Of a stretch of DNA of 12,861 nucleotides, positions 7,231 to 12,861 are shown piece by piece; position 1 is the stretch's first letter; each line of letters opens with the position of its first letter. The stretch is from NCBI GenBank assembly GCA_003506895.1, contig DNXO01000034.1, forward strand, positions 181,290 to 194,150, written 5' to 3'. This DNA is from Acetobacteraceae bacterium (GTDB lineage: Bacteria; Pseudomonadota; Alphaproteobacteria; Acetobacterales; Acetobacteraceae). The notes below the pieces were generated by a model. That model was not told the DNA's origin. It did not search any database and saw only the letters and a list, made by a program, of their open reading frames with translations. Both the position numbers and the translations under genes were made by a program.

Positions 7231-7454
7231 TCGGCGGAGAGTGCGCGAAACCCCGTGAACCGGGAAGCCCCGTCATCCTTCGATACTAACCGCCTGTGAT
7301 GTTCCATGCCTTGCTTCGCAAGGGAGGATTTGCCGCGACGTGTCGTCCCTGTCCTGTTGTCCGACGGGGTCACCGTTTCAGCGGCCGGTTGCGCTATTGA
7401 GGAACGAGGGCCGGGGCATGACCGCTGGTGCTGTTGGCACCCGTATCGCTGCTG
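7231..7454. other. 224-bp gap upstream of the SRAP gene, with two small hairpins
   Basis: Two perfect short inverted repeats are visible: CCTTGC-ttc-GCAAGG (7309-7323), and GGTGC-tgttg-GCACC (7427-7441), the latter 14 bases beyond the glpQ stop. Neither is followed by a U-tract. The second could assist 3' end formation of glpQ; the first lies about 80 bases upstream of the SRAP start. TAGTAT on the minus strand is the only -10-like box, without a matching -35. Confidence 0.3.
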
Positions 7455-8300
7455 TTAGCCGACCAGATCGAGCGCGAGGTCGGGCCGGTCGGAGATCAAA
7501 CCGTCCACGCCCCAGGCGATCAGGCGGCGCATGTCGTCCGGCTGGTTAACCGTCCATGGCAGGACGAAAAGACCGAGAGTGTGGGCTTCCGCGATCTCGG
7601 CCTCGGTCAGGGTGGTGTGATCAGGGGCCCAGACCGGGCCACCCTGCGCGGCGACGGCCGCGGGGACCGAAGACGACGCTTCCAGCCCGTCCCACCACAG
7701 CCTGGATTTCAGGGTCGTTTCCGGCCGGGTGAGCCAAGCCAAGCGGATAGCGGGATGGACGCGGCGGATGTGGCGTTGAACGCGCCAATCGAATGCCTCG
7801 ACGATGACGCGGCCGGCGGCCTTGGCTTCATCGATGACATTCAACGTGGCTTCGGCCAGCGCTTGGGGCGTGGCGGTCCAGTCGGGGTGGGACGGTTCGG
7901 TCTTGATCTCGATGGTGAAGCGCGTATCCGGGAGGGCTTTCAGCGCGGCGGCCAGCGATGGGATGCGGGCGCCGTCGTGCGGCTTCTGGTCTGGGAACAG
8001 CGCGGCGGCGCGCGATCCGGGGCGCAGGCGGCCGACGTCATAGCTTGTCAGTTGGGCGTAGGTCAGCGACCAGATGGTCGGGCCGCGCCCATCCAGCCAG
8101 TCGCCGGTTGAATCGCGAACGATGTCGGGGTTCAGGGCCGGGTCGTGGGTAACAACCAGGACCCCATCGGCAGTCATGCCGACGTCCAGTTCGAACGCGG
8201 TCACGCCCAGGGCGGAGGCGGCGAGGAAGCCTTCCAATGTGTTTTCCGGGAACAGCCCTCGCGCGCCGCGGTGGCCTTGGATGTCGATTTTTCGGGTCAT
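7455..8300 (-). CDS. Glycerophosphodiester phosphodiesterase, cytoplasmic UgpQ type
   Basis: A 281-residue GDPD-family TIM-barrel enzyme. It hydrolyses glycerophosphodiesters to sn-glycerol 3-phosphate and an alcohol, recycling deacylated phospholipid headgroups. The N-terminal motif GHRGARGLFPENTLEGF supplies catalytic His10 and metal-ligand Glu19. ELDVGMTADGVLVVTHDP supplies metal ligands Glu37 and Asp39 and the second catalytic His52. TIEIKT (Glu131, Lys133), PWTVN and GVDGLISDRPD are the later barrel motifs. There is no signal peptide, unlike periplasmic GlpQ, and the length fits UgpQ-like enzymes. No ugp transporter or glp gene is adjacent, so coupling to uptake is not shown. The ATG at 8300 lacks a ribosome site, and the proposed promoter puts transcription only about four bases upstream, so it may be read as a leaderless message. 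Substrate specificity is not determinable. Confidence 0.95.
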   Translation of the reverse strand: MTRKIDIQGHRGARGLFPENTLEGFLAASALGVTAFELDVGMTADGVLVVTHDPALNPDIVRDSTGDWLDGRGPTIWSLTYAQLTSYDVGRLRPGSRAAALFPDQKPHDGARIPSLAAALKALPDTRFTIEIKTEPSHPDWTATPQALAEATLNVIDEAKAAGRVIVEAFDWRVQRHIRRVHPAIRLAWLTRPETTLKSRLWWDGLEASSSVPAAVAAQGGPVWAPDHTTLTEAEIAEAHTLGLFVLPWTVNQPDDMRRLIAWGVDGLISDRPDLALDLVG

Positions 8301-8310
8301 GCGACAGAGA

Positions 8311-8340
8311 ATAATCCCGGCGTGTCAGTCCGCCTGTAAA
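8311..8340 (-). promoter_or_regulatory. Predicted promoter of the glycerophosphodiesterase gene
   Basis: On the minus strand TTTACA (8340-8335, five of six) and GATTAT (8316-8311, four of six) are 18 bases apart. The predicted transcript start, about 8304, nearly coincides with the ATG at 8300. The rest of the 185-bp gap to uvrC shows only a 5-bp stem TGGCG-aaac-CGCCA (8378-8391). Confidence 0.38.
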
Positions 8341-8485
8341 GCCGCGCTTTGTTTCTATTCGACAGCCCGCGTTCATCTGGCGAAACCGCCAAGGCAGTTC
8401 CAGCCGCACGTTCGCCCATTACTGGAAGCAATCGAGCTTGCGGCCCAATCCACAGCCCCCATTCGGATCGGATTGCCGCCCCATT

Positions 8486-10357
8486 TCACGCCTGGGACGC
8501 GTTGCTGACCCGGGCGCCCGGGTGAAAATGGGCATAAACGCGTCCGGCGGTTTCGCGGCTGATTCCGGGGGCTGCCTCCAGATCGGCGAGACCGGCCATC
8601 TTCACACCGCGAGCCGACCCGAAATGATTCAACAGCGCCCGCTTTCGCGAGGGACCAATTCCTTCGATCTCATCGAGCTCGCTTTGCCGAATGGCCTTTG
8701 AGCGGCCAGCGCGGTGGGTTGTGATGGCGAAGCGATGCGCCTCGTCCCGCAGCCGTTGCAGGAAATAAAGGACCGGATCCTGCGGCGGAAGCTGGAATGG
8801 CTCCATGCCCTCGGTATGCAGCCATTCGCGGCCGGCATTCCGGTCCGGGCCTTTGGCGATGGCGACCAGCTTCACATCGTGCACACCGAGATCGCTCAGA
8901 ATCTCGCGCACCGCCGAGAGTTGGCCGGCCCCGCCGTCGATCAGCAGAAGATCGGGCCAGTCCGGAGGCGGTTCGCCCTCCGCCTGTTCCTTTAGAGCAC
9001 GTGCGAAGCGACGTTGAAGCATTTCGCGCATCATGCCGAAATCGTCGCCCGGTGCCATCGGACCGCGGATGCCGTACTTGCGATAGGCGGCCTTCATGAA
9101 GCCCTCGGGCCCGGCGACGATCATCACGCCATACGGGTTCGTGCCCATGATGTGGGAGTTGTCGTAGACCTCGATGCGTTCCGGCGTGGTGGGCAGTTTG
9201 AAAAGGTCGGCAACCCCTTGCAGCAGTTTGCCCTGGCCGGCGGTTTCCGCCAGCTTACGTTCCAGGGCCTCGCGAGCGTTGATTTCCGCATGCTGGACCA
9301 CGGCGTGCTTTTCGCCGCGTTGGGGCCTTGAGATTTCGACCTTGCGGCTTGCCTTCAGAGATAGCGCCTCGGCGATGAGGTCTTTCTCCTCCAGGTCCTG
9401 ATTGACCAGCAGCAACGGCGGTGGGGGCTTGTCATCGTAGAATTGGGCGATGAAGGCGCTAAGAACCTCTGGCGCGTCCTCGGCTTTTGTGTGGACCGGG
9501 TAAAAGGCTCGGTTGCCGTTGTTGCGGCCGCCACGGACAAAGAAAACCTGAACGCAAGTCTGGCCGGCAATCTGCCAGGCGGCGATGACATCCGCATCGA
9601 CGAGGCTGGCCGGATTGATGACGCTGCTGCCCTGCACAAAGGTCAGGCCGCGCAGGCGGTCGCGAACAGCGGCGGCGCGTTCAAACTCCAGCGCTTCGGC
9701 GGCCTGTTCCATCTCGGCGGCGAGTTCCTTTTGGACGGACGTGGCCCGGCCCGCCAAGAACGATTTGGCCTGCCCAACCAGCTTGCCATACGCCTCCGAT
9801 GTCACGCGGCCGACGCAGGGGGCGGAGCAGCGCTTGATTTGAAATAGCAGGCACGGCCGGGTACGGGCCGAAAAAACCGTATCGGTACAGGAACGTAGTA
9901 GAAAGACCCGCTGCATGGCTGTCACGGTCTGGTTCACCGCCCAGGCCGAGGCGAACGGACCCCAGTAGCTGGCTTTCCGCACATGCGCGCCGCGGTGTTT
10001 GGCGATCTGCGGGAACGGATGGTCCTCGGTCAGCATCAGCCATGGATAGGACTTGTCATCCCGCAGCACGATGTTGAAGCGGGGCTTCAGGCGCTTGATG
10101 AGGTTGGCTTCAAGCAGAAGCGCCTCGGCTTCCGTGTGGGTGGTGATCGTCTCCATCGACACGGTTTCGGACACCATACGACGCAGGCGTTCCGGCAGCC
10201 GGCCGATCTGAGTGTAGGAGAGCACGCGCCGTTTCAGGTTGCGTGCCTTGCCGACGTAGAGCGCATCGCCCTTGGCATCCAGCATGCGGTAGACGCCGGG
10301 ACTGAGCGGGATGTTAACCAGGGCGGCCTCAATGACCGCGGCGCCTTTGGTGATCAT
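8486..10357 (-). CDS. uvrC: Excinuclease ABC subunit C
   Basis: A 623-residue UvrC, the nuclease of nucleotide excision repair that cuts both sides of a lesion after UvrA/UvrB loading. Domain order is complete. The GIY-YIG nuclease has GVY at 21-23, YVG at 34-36, and the conserved Glu lies within EAEALLLEANLIKRLKP (76-92); it makes the 3' cut. A Cys cluster at 157, 169, 177 and 181 has the spacing of the [4Fe-4S] ligands reported in E. coli UvrC. The UVR helix hairpin that binds UvrB is at about 212-238 (LEFERAAAVRDRLR). The RNase H-like nuclease for the 5' cut has Asp399 (VYDNSH), Asp474 (LIDGG) and His541 (DEAHRFA). A tandem helix-hairpin-helix DNA-binding end follows (IEGIGPSRKRALLNHFGS and AAPGISRETAGRV, 563-611). 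Length is normal for the family. The start is the first in-frame Met of the conserved N-terminus. The gene is 151 bp downstream of creA, and no LexA box was seen. Confidence 0.99.
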   Translation of the reverse strand: MITKGAAVIEAALVNIPLSPGVYRMLDAKGDALYVGKARNLKRRVLSYTQIGRLPERLRRMVSETVSMETITTHTEAEALLLEANLIKRLKPRFNIVLRDDKSYPWLMLTEDHPFPQIAKHRGAHVRKASYWGPFASAWAVNQTVTAMQRVFLLRSCTDTVFSARTRPCLLFQIKRCSAPCVGRVTSEAYGKLVGQAKSFLAGRATSVQKELAAEMEQAAEALEFERAAAVRDRLRGLTFVQGSSVINPASLVDADVIAAWQIAGQTCVQVFFVRGGRNNGNRAFYPVHTKAEDAPEVLSAFIAQFYDDKPPPPLLLVNQDLEEKDLIAEALSLKASRKVEISRPQRGEKHAVVQHAEINAREALERKLAETAGQGKLLQGVADLFKLPTTPERIEVYDNSHIMGTNPYGVMIVAGPEGFMKAAYRKYGIRGPMAPGDDFGMMREMLQRRFARALKEQAEGEPPPDWPDLLLIDGGAGQLSAVREILSDLGVHDVKLVAIAKGPDRNAGREWLHTEGMEPFQLPPQDPVLYFLQRLRDEAHRFAITTHRAGRSKAIRQSELDEIEGIGPSRKRALLNHFGSARGVKMAGLADLEAAPGISRETAGRVYAHFHPGARVSNASQA

Positions 10358-10508
10358 GGCAGTCTGCTTATGTTCCGTGGACGACCGGCCTTATCGGCGA
10401 AATCGAAGCCGGTATAGCACTCACCCGTTGGCGGTTCGATGCACCTTGCCGCTTAGGGGAGCGACATTGATGCCGCCCCTGTTGTCCAGACTCAGGGACG
10501 CCCCTTCT

Positions 10509-10961
10509 CTACCGCACGTCGGTCGGCACCACGCTGATGCTGTTGAAGGGCGAGCCATTGATCAGCTTCGTGCTGACGACGGTATAAACCAGCACGTGCT
10601 TTTCCGGGTCCAGCGAGCGGTGGATCTGGAACGCCTTGAAGAACAGGGACGCCTGCGAAAACCCGATGATCTCCTTCTTCGGCAGCGACGGCGGCATCGT
10701 CACCGGCCCCACCGCCCGGCAGGCGATGGAGAACCGGCTCGGGTCCTCCGCAAAGCCAAGCCCGCCCTTGATCCCACCGGTTTCAGCGCGGGACAGGTAG
10801 CAGGAAACATTGTCGACACGGGGATCGTCGTACCGCTCGACAACGATTTTGTCGTCCGGACCCAGCCAGCGGAAGCTGGTGTTGATGGAGTCAATCCGCG
10901 TCTGCGCGAAAGCCGGCGCGGTCAACAGACCCAGGACAAGGGCAAGAAGGATTTTACGCAT
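10509..10961 (-). CDS. creA: CreA-family exported protein
   Basis: A 150-residue protein of the CreA family, named for the first gene of the E. coli creABCD locus; its biochemical role is unknown. A signal peptide is clear: Met-Arg-Lys, a hydrophobic stretch, then cleavage after Ala-Phe-Ala (about residue 19), so the mature protein is periplasmic. The family core is present: WLGPDDKIVVERYDDPRVDN, then CYLSRAETGGIKGGLG, an AEDPSRFSIACRAVGP block, SLFFKAFQIHR and NGSPFNSISVVP near the end. Cys54 and Cys81 could form a disulphide. The frame is open 63 bases further upstream, but only the start at 10961 places the signal peptide at the N-terminus. Its ATG overlaps the Nudix stop by one base (TGATG) and GGGAG lies about ten bases upstream, pointing to coupled translation. 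No creB/creC two-component genes are adjacent. Confidence 0.94.
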   Translation of the reverse strand: MRKILLALVLGLLTAPAFAQTRIDSINTSFRWLGPDDKIVVERYDDPRVDNVSCYLSRAETGGIKGGLGFAEDPSRFSIACRAVGPVTMPPSLPKKEIIGFSQASLFFKAFQIHRSLDPEKHVLVYTVVSTKLINGSPFNSISVVPTDVR

Positions 10962-11563
10962 CAGGTTGTGTGCTCCCGCAGACGTTGCGCCAACTGTACC
11001 AGGATCGCGGCGGTGGCGCCCCAAATGAAATGGTCCGCGTGCGGCCAGACCCAGTATTCCCGCCAGACCCCTTTTACATGCTGGCGCTGTCGGCGCGGCG
11101 CATCGGGATCGAGCACCACGCGCATCGGCAGTTCGAAGATGGCCTCGACCTCATGCACGGACAATGCGTAGGTCAACGCGGGCGGGATCACCGACAGGAT
11201 CGGCGTGATCCGATAGCCTGTGCCGGTGATGTGATCGGTCAGGCGGCCGAGAACATCAACCGATCCGGGTAGCAGGCCAATTTCCTCGTGTGCCTCGCGC
11301 AGGGCGGCGGCTTCGGGGCCGGCATCCTCGGGGTCGATCCGCCCGCCCGGGAAGCTGACCTGGCCGGCATGGGCACTCAGATGGGAGGTGCGCTTGGTCA
11401 GCAGGATAGCCGGTTCATGGCCGAGGATAATCGGCACCAGCACGGCGGCCGGCGTGGGCGGCTTGCTCAGGCCCGAGATAATTTCGTCTCCGAAAACCGG
11501 GTCGGCATTGGGCGGTCTAGCGGCAACCTCGGCCAGCCGTAACCGCAGCGCGGCGGGCGTCAC
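10961..11563 (-). CDS. Nudix hydrolase, CoA pyrophosphatase (NudL/YeaB) type
   Basis: A 200-residue Nudix enzyme probably cleaving coenzyme A, and perhaps oxidised or acyl CoA, to 3',5'-ADP and 4'-phosphopantetheine derivatives. The CoA-subfamily signature upstream of the Nudix box is present at 54-74: LLTKRTSHLSAHAGQVSFPGG. The Nudix box follows (about 73-98), with REAHEEIGL carrying the metal-binding Glu93 and Glu94. TGYRITPILSVIPP and EVEAIFELPM are further NudL-like blocks. The start is GTG, overlapping the DUF1285 stop by four bases (GTGA), and the stop overlaps the creA ATG, so this is the middle gene of a compact three-gene unit. Subfamily assignment is strong from the extra motif; activity is inferred from the family. 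Confidence 0.95.
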   Translation of the reverse strand: MTPAALRLRLAEVAARPPNADPVFGDEIISGLSKPPTPAAVLVPIILGHEPAILLTKRTSHLSAHAGQVSFPGGRIDPEDAGPEAAALREAHEEIGLLPGSVDVLGRLTDHITGTGYRITPILSVIPPALTYALSVHEVEAIFELPMRVVLDPDAPRRQRQHVKGVWREYWVWPHADHFIWGATAAILVQLAQRLREHTT

Positions 11564-12180
11564 GCCTCACCGGGCGGCAACTCGCCCAGGGAATAGAACT
11601 GACCGCGGCTCCAGACGCCAAGCATGCGCTTGCTGCCGACCCATTCGGGAACGGCGAGGGCAACGAGTTCGTAATAGGTGGCGCGGTTGATGCGGGCCTC
11701 GATGGCGAAATGGCCGGCGCCGGGGCGCACCAGGATATAGGGAATGGGTTCGCACGTAACGATGTCGTGGGCGACGCGAATAGGATGGTCGGGGCCCGCG
11801 GTGACGACTTCGTCGATGTTGGTGCGGAACGACAGGACCTGATGGGGGCCGTCGCCGGTCCAGTCGAGCTCGACCGCAACGAACGGAACGTCCTCAACCT
11901 CGATCCGCCCGCGTTCCGCGGGGGTTTGCAGCCACCAGCTTCCATCTTCCTCCCGGCGCAATACGCTGGAAAACAGGCAGACCAGTTCCTTGCGGTTGAT
12001 CGGGCTGCCGCGATACAGCCATGTGCCGTCTCGCTTGATCAGGAATGGCAGATCACCGCATTCAATGGGCACGCGCTTGGGCTTCGCCTGCGTTACGCGG
12101 GCGGAGCAGCAGGCAAGCGCCTCATCCGCGGACTGCGCCGCCGGTTTGGCCAGATCGATGGGCGCGCCAGTGTGGGTCAC
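11560..12180 (-). CDS. DUF1285 domain protein of unknown function
   Basis: A 206-residue soluble protein matching the DUF1285 family, for which structures but no established function are known to me. The family core begins with LPFLIKRDGTWLYRGSPINRKEL (about 44-66), then FSSVLRREEDGSWWLQTP, RIEVEDVPFVAVELD and the C-terminal ARINRATYYELV and GVWSRGQFYSLG. The first 35 residues are variable, with CC at 24-25. There is no signal peptide or membrane segment. The start is GTG at 12180, chosen because GAGG lies seven bases upstream. The stop overlaps the GTG of the Nudix gene, so the two are probably translationally coupled. The gene heads the minus-strand unit divergent from moxR. A link to CoA metabolism or stress is only suggested by the neighbours. 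Confidence 0.92.
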   Translation of the reverse strand: MTHTGAPIDLAKPAAQSADEALACCSARVTQAKPKRVPIECGDLPFLIKRDGTWLYRGSPINRKELVCLFSSVLRREEDGSWWLQTPAERGRIEVEDVPFVAVELDWTGDGPHQVLSFRTNIDEVVTAGPDHPIRVAHDIVTCEPIPYILVRPGAGHFAIEARINRATYYELVALAVPEWVGSKRMLGVWSRGQFYSLGELPPGEA

Positions 12181-12212
12181 CTACAGGCCTCGTTCACGTA
12201 CCCGTCTCCATT

Positions 12213-12227
12213 GGAAGCAAAACTTCC
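12213..12227. repeat. Inverted repeat in the DUF1285 leader, possible operator or 5' stem-loop
   Basis: GGAAG-caaaa-CTTCC is a perfect 5-bp-arm inverted repeat 33-47 bases upstream of the DUF1285 start. With the predicted transcript start near 12233, it would form a stem-loop at the extreme 5' end of the operon mRNA, or be an operator overlapping the start site. Confidence 0.35.
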
Positions 12228-12239
12228 TTACACGGCCGG

Positions 12240-12268
12240 GATATAGGTAGCATCCCCCCGTCCGTGAA
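12240..12268 (-). promoter_or_regulatory. Predicted promoter of the DUF1285-Nudix-creA operon
   Basis: On the minus strand TTCACG (12268-12263, four of six) and TATATC (12245-12240, four of six) are 17 bases apart. Predicted transcription begins near 12233, giving a leader of about 53 bases. The -10 region overlaps the left arm of a 7-bp inverted repeat, ATATAGG (12241-12247) with CCTATAT (12273-12279). No convincing moxR promoter was found in this shared 135-bp region. Confidence 0.35.
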
Positions 12269-12315
12269 AGAGCCTATATGGTTCCATGGACGTAAACGCG
12301 GAGGGTGATATCCGT

Positions 12316-12861
12316 ATGTCGGGCGGTATGGCTGGTACGACACAGGTAAATTCTAACCGGATCGCATCGATCAGCGACGATCCAACCACGGTCCTGGCTG
12401 CGATCGACGCGATCGGCGCGCGGATCGTGCAGGTCCGCGCCGCGATCGGACGAATCATTTTTGGGCAGGACGAGGTGATCGACCAGACCTTGATCACTTT
12501 ATTGTCGGGCGGTCATGTCCTGCTCGTTGGCGTACCGGGGCTGGGCAAAAGCCGCCTGGTGGAAACCTTGGGCGTGGTCATGGGGCTGGCGACGAAGCGT
12601 ATCCAGTTCACGCCGGATCTGATGCCGGCGGATATCGTGGGCAGCGAGGTGCTTGACGAAGCCGACGGCAAGCGTGCGTTCCGGTTCGTGCCAGGCCCGG
12701 TGTTTTGCCAGTTGCTGATGGCCGACGAGATCAATCGCGCAAGCCCACGCACGCAGTCGGCGCTGTTGCAGGCGATGCAGGAACAGCGGGTCGCGATCGG
12801 CGGCGTGGAGCATGCGCTGCCTCGCCCGTTCCACGTCCTGGCGACGCAGAACCCGATCGAG
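12316..12861 (+). CDS. MoxR-family AAA+ ATPase, N-terminal part (cut by window edge)
   Basis: The first 182 codons of a MoxR-type AAA+ ATPase; the frame is open to the last base. MoxR proteins act as ATP-driven chaperones that mature or activate partner complexes, commonly encoded next to DUF58 and von Willebrand factor A proteins, none of which fall inside this window. Visible motifs: RIIFGQDEVIDQ before the nucleotide site, Walker A GVPGLGKS (72-79), RIQFTPDLMPADIVGSEV typical of MoxR, Walker B LLMADEINRA (133-142), SALLQAMQEQRV, and sensor 1 region ATQNPIE (176-182) at the edge. I chose the ATG at 12316 because GGAGGG (12300-12305) precedes it by ten bases; an in-frame ATG at 12286 would add ten residues but has no ribosome site, and 12328 is another possibility. 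Family is firm, start moderate, and the partner is unknown. Confidence 0.95.
   Translation, partial: MSGGMAGTTQVNSNRIASISDDPTTVLAAIDAIGARIVQVRAAIGRIIFGQDEVIDQTLITLLSGGHVLLVGVPGLGKSRLVETLGVVMGLATKRIQFTPDLMPADIVGSEVLDEADGKRAFRFVPGPVFCQLLMADEINRASPRTQSALLQAMQEQRVAIGGVEHALPRPFHVLATQNPIE

Noticed and set aside
6577..7299. 240-codon plus-strand frame opposite the SRAP gene
   Set aside because: Shadow frame; the SRAP catalytic residues fix the true coding strand.
10440..10508. Hairpin AGGGG...CCCCT downstream of creA as a terminator
   Set aside because: Only a 5-bp stem with a long loop and no U-tract in the direction of transcription.

Overview
The window looks like ordinary chromosome from a high-GC alphaproteobacterium, most probably Rhodospirillales/Acetobacteraceae. 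This rests on the very GC-rich third codon positions of the real genes, the family types present, and a DUF1285-Nudix pair divergent from a MoxR ATPase. The placement is inference from composition and gene content; no rRNA or other taxonomic marker is present.

Layout: a bisC-like molybdopterin reductase (minus, 50-2359) is divergent from a methyl-accepting chemotaxis protein (plus, 2494-4197). Eight minus-strand genes follow, in descending transcription order: DUF1285 protein (12180-11560), CoA-type Nudix hydrolase (11563-10961), CreA-family exported protein (10961-10509), UvrC (10357-8486), cytoplasmic glycerophosphodiester phosphodiesterase (8300-7455), SRAP/YedK abasic-site protein (7230-6538), YihY/BrkB membrane protein (6250-5219) and serine acetyltransferase CysE (5104-4244). 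A MoxR-type AAA+ ATPase starts on the plus strand at about 12316 and runs off the right edge. Bases 1-49 hold no supportable gene.

Only the first three minus genes are tightly packed: DUF1285 and Nudix share GTGA, and Nudix and creA share TGATG, so they are probably translationally coupled. The others are separated by 114-287 bp and may have their own promoters. Sigma70-like promoters can be proposed for bisC (TTGACC-17-TACAAG), glpQ (TTTACA-18-GATTAT), the DUF1285 operon (TTCACG-17-TATATC) and, weakly, cysE.

Functionally the region is mixed: sulfoxide/N-oxide reduction, chemotaxis, cysteine synthesis, DNA repair (UvrC, SRAP), phosphodiester salvage, CoA turnover and two conserved families of unknown role (DUF1285, CreA). 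I see no insertion sequence, phage gene, CRISPR array, tRNA, rRNA, toxin-antitoxin pair or defence island, and nothing I can honestly call a new system. The best loose ends are the DUF1285-Nudix-CreA unit, its leader and divergent promoter region, the 287-bp gap at 6251-6537, and two start-site questions.
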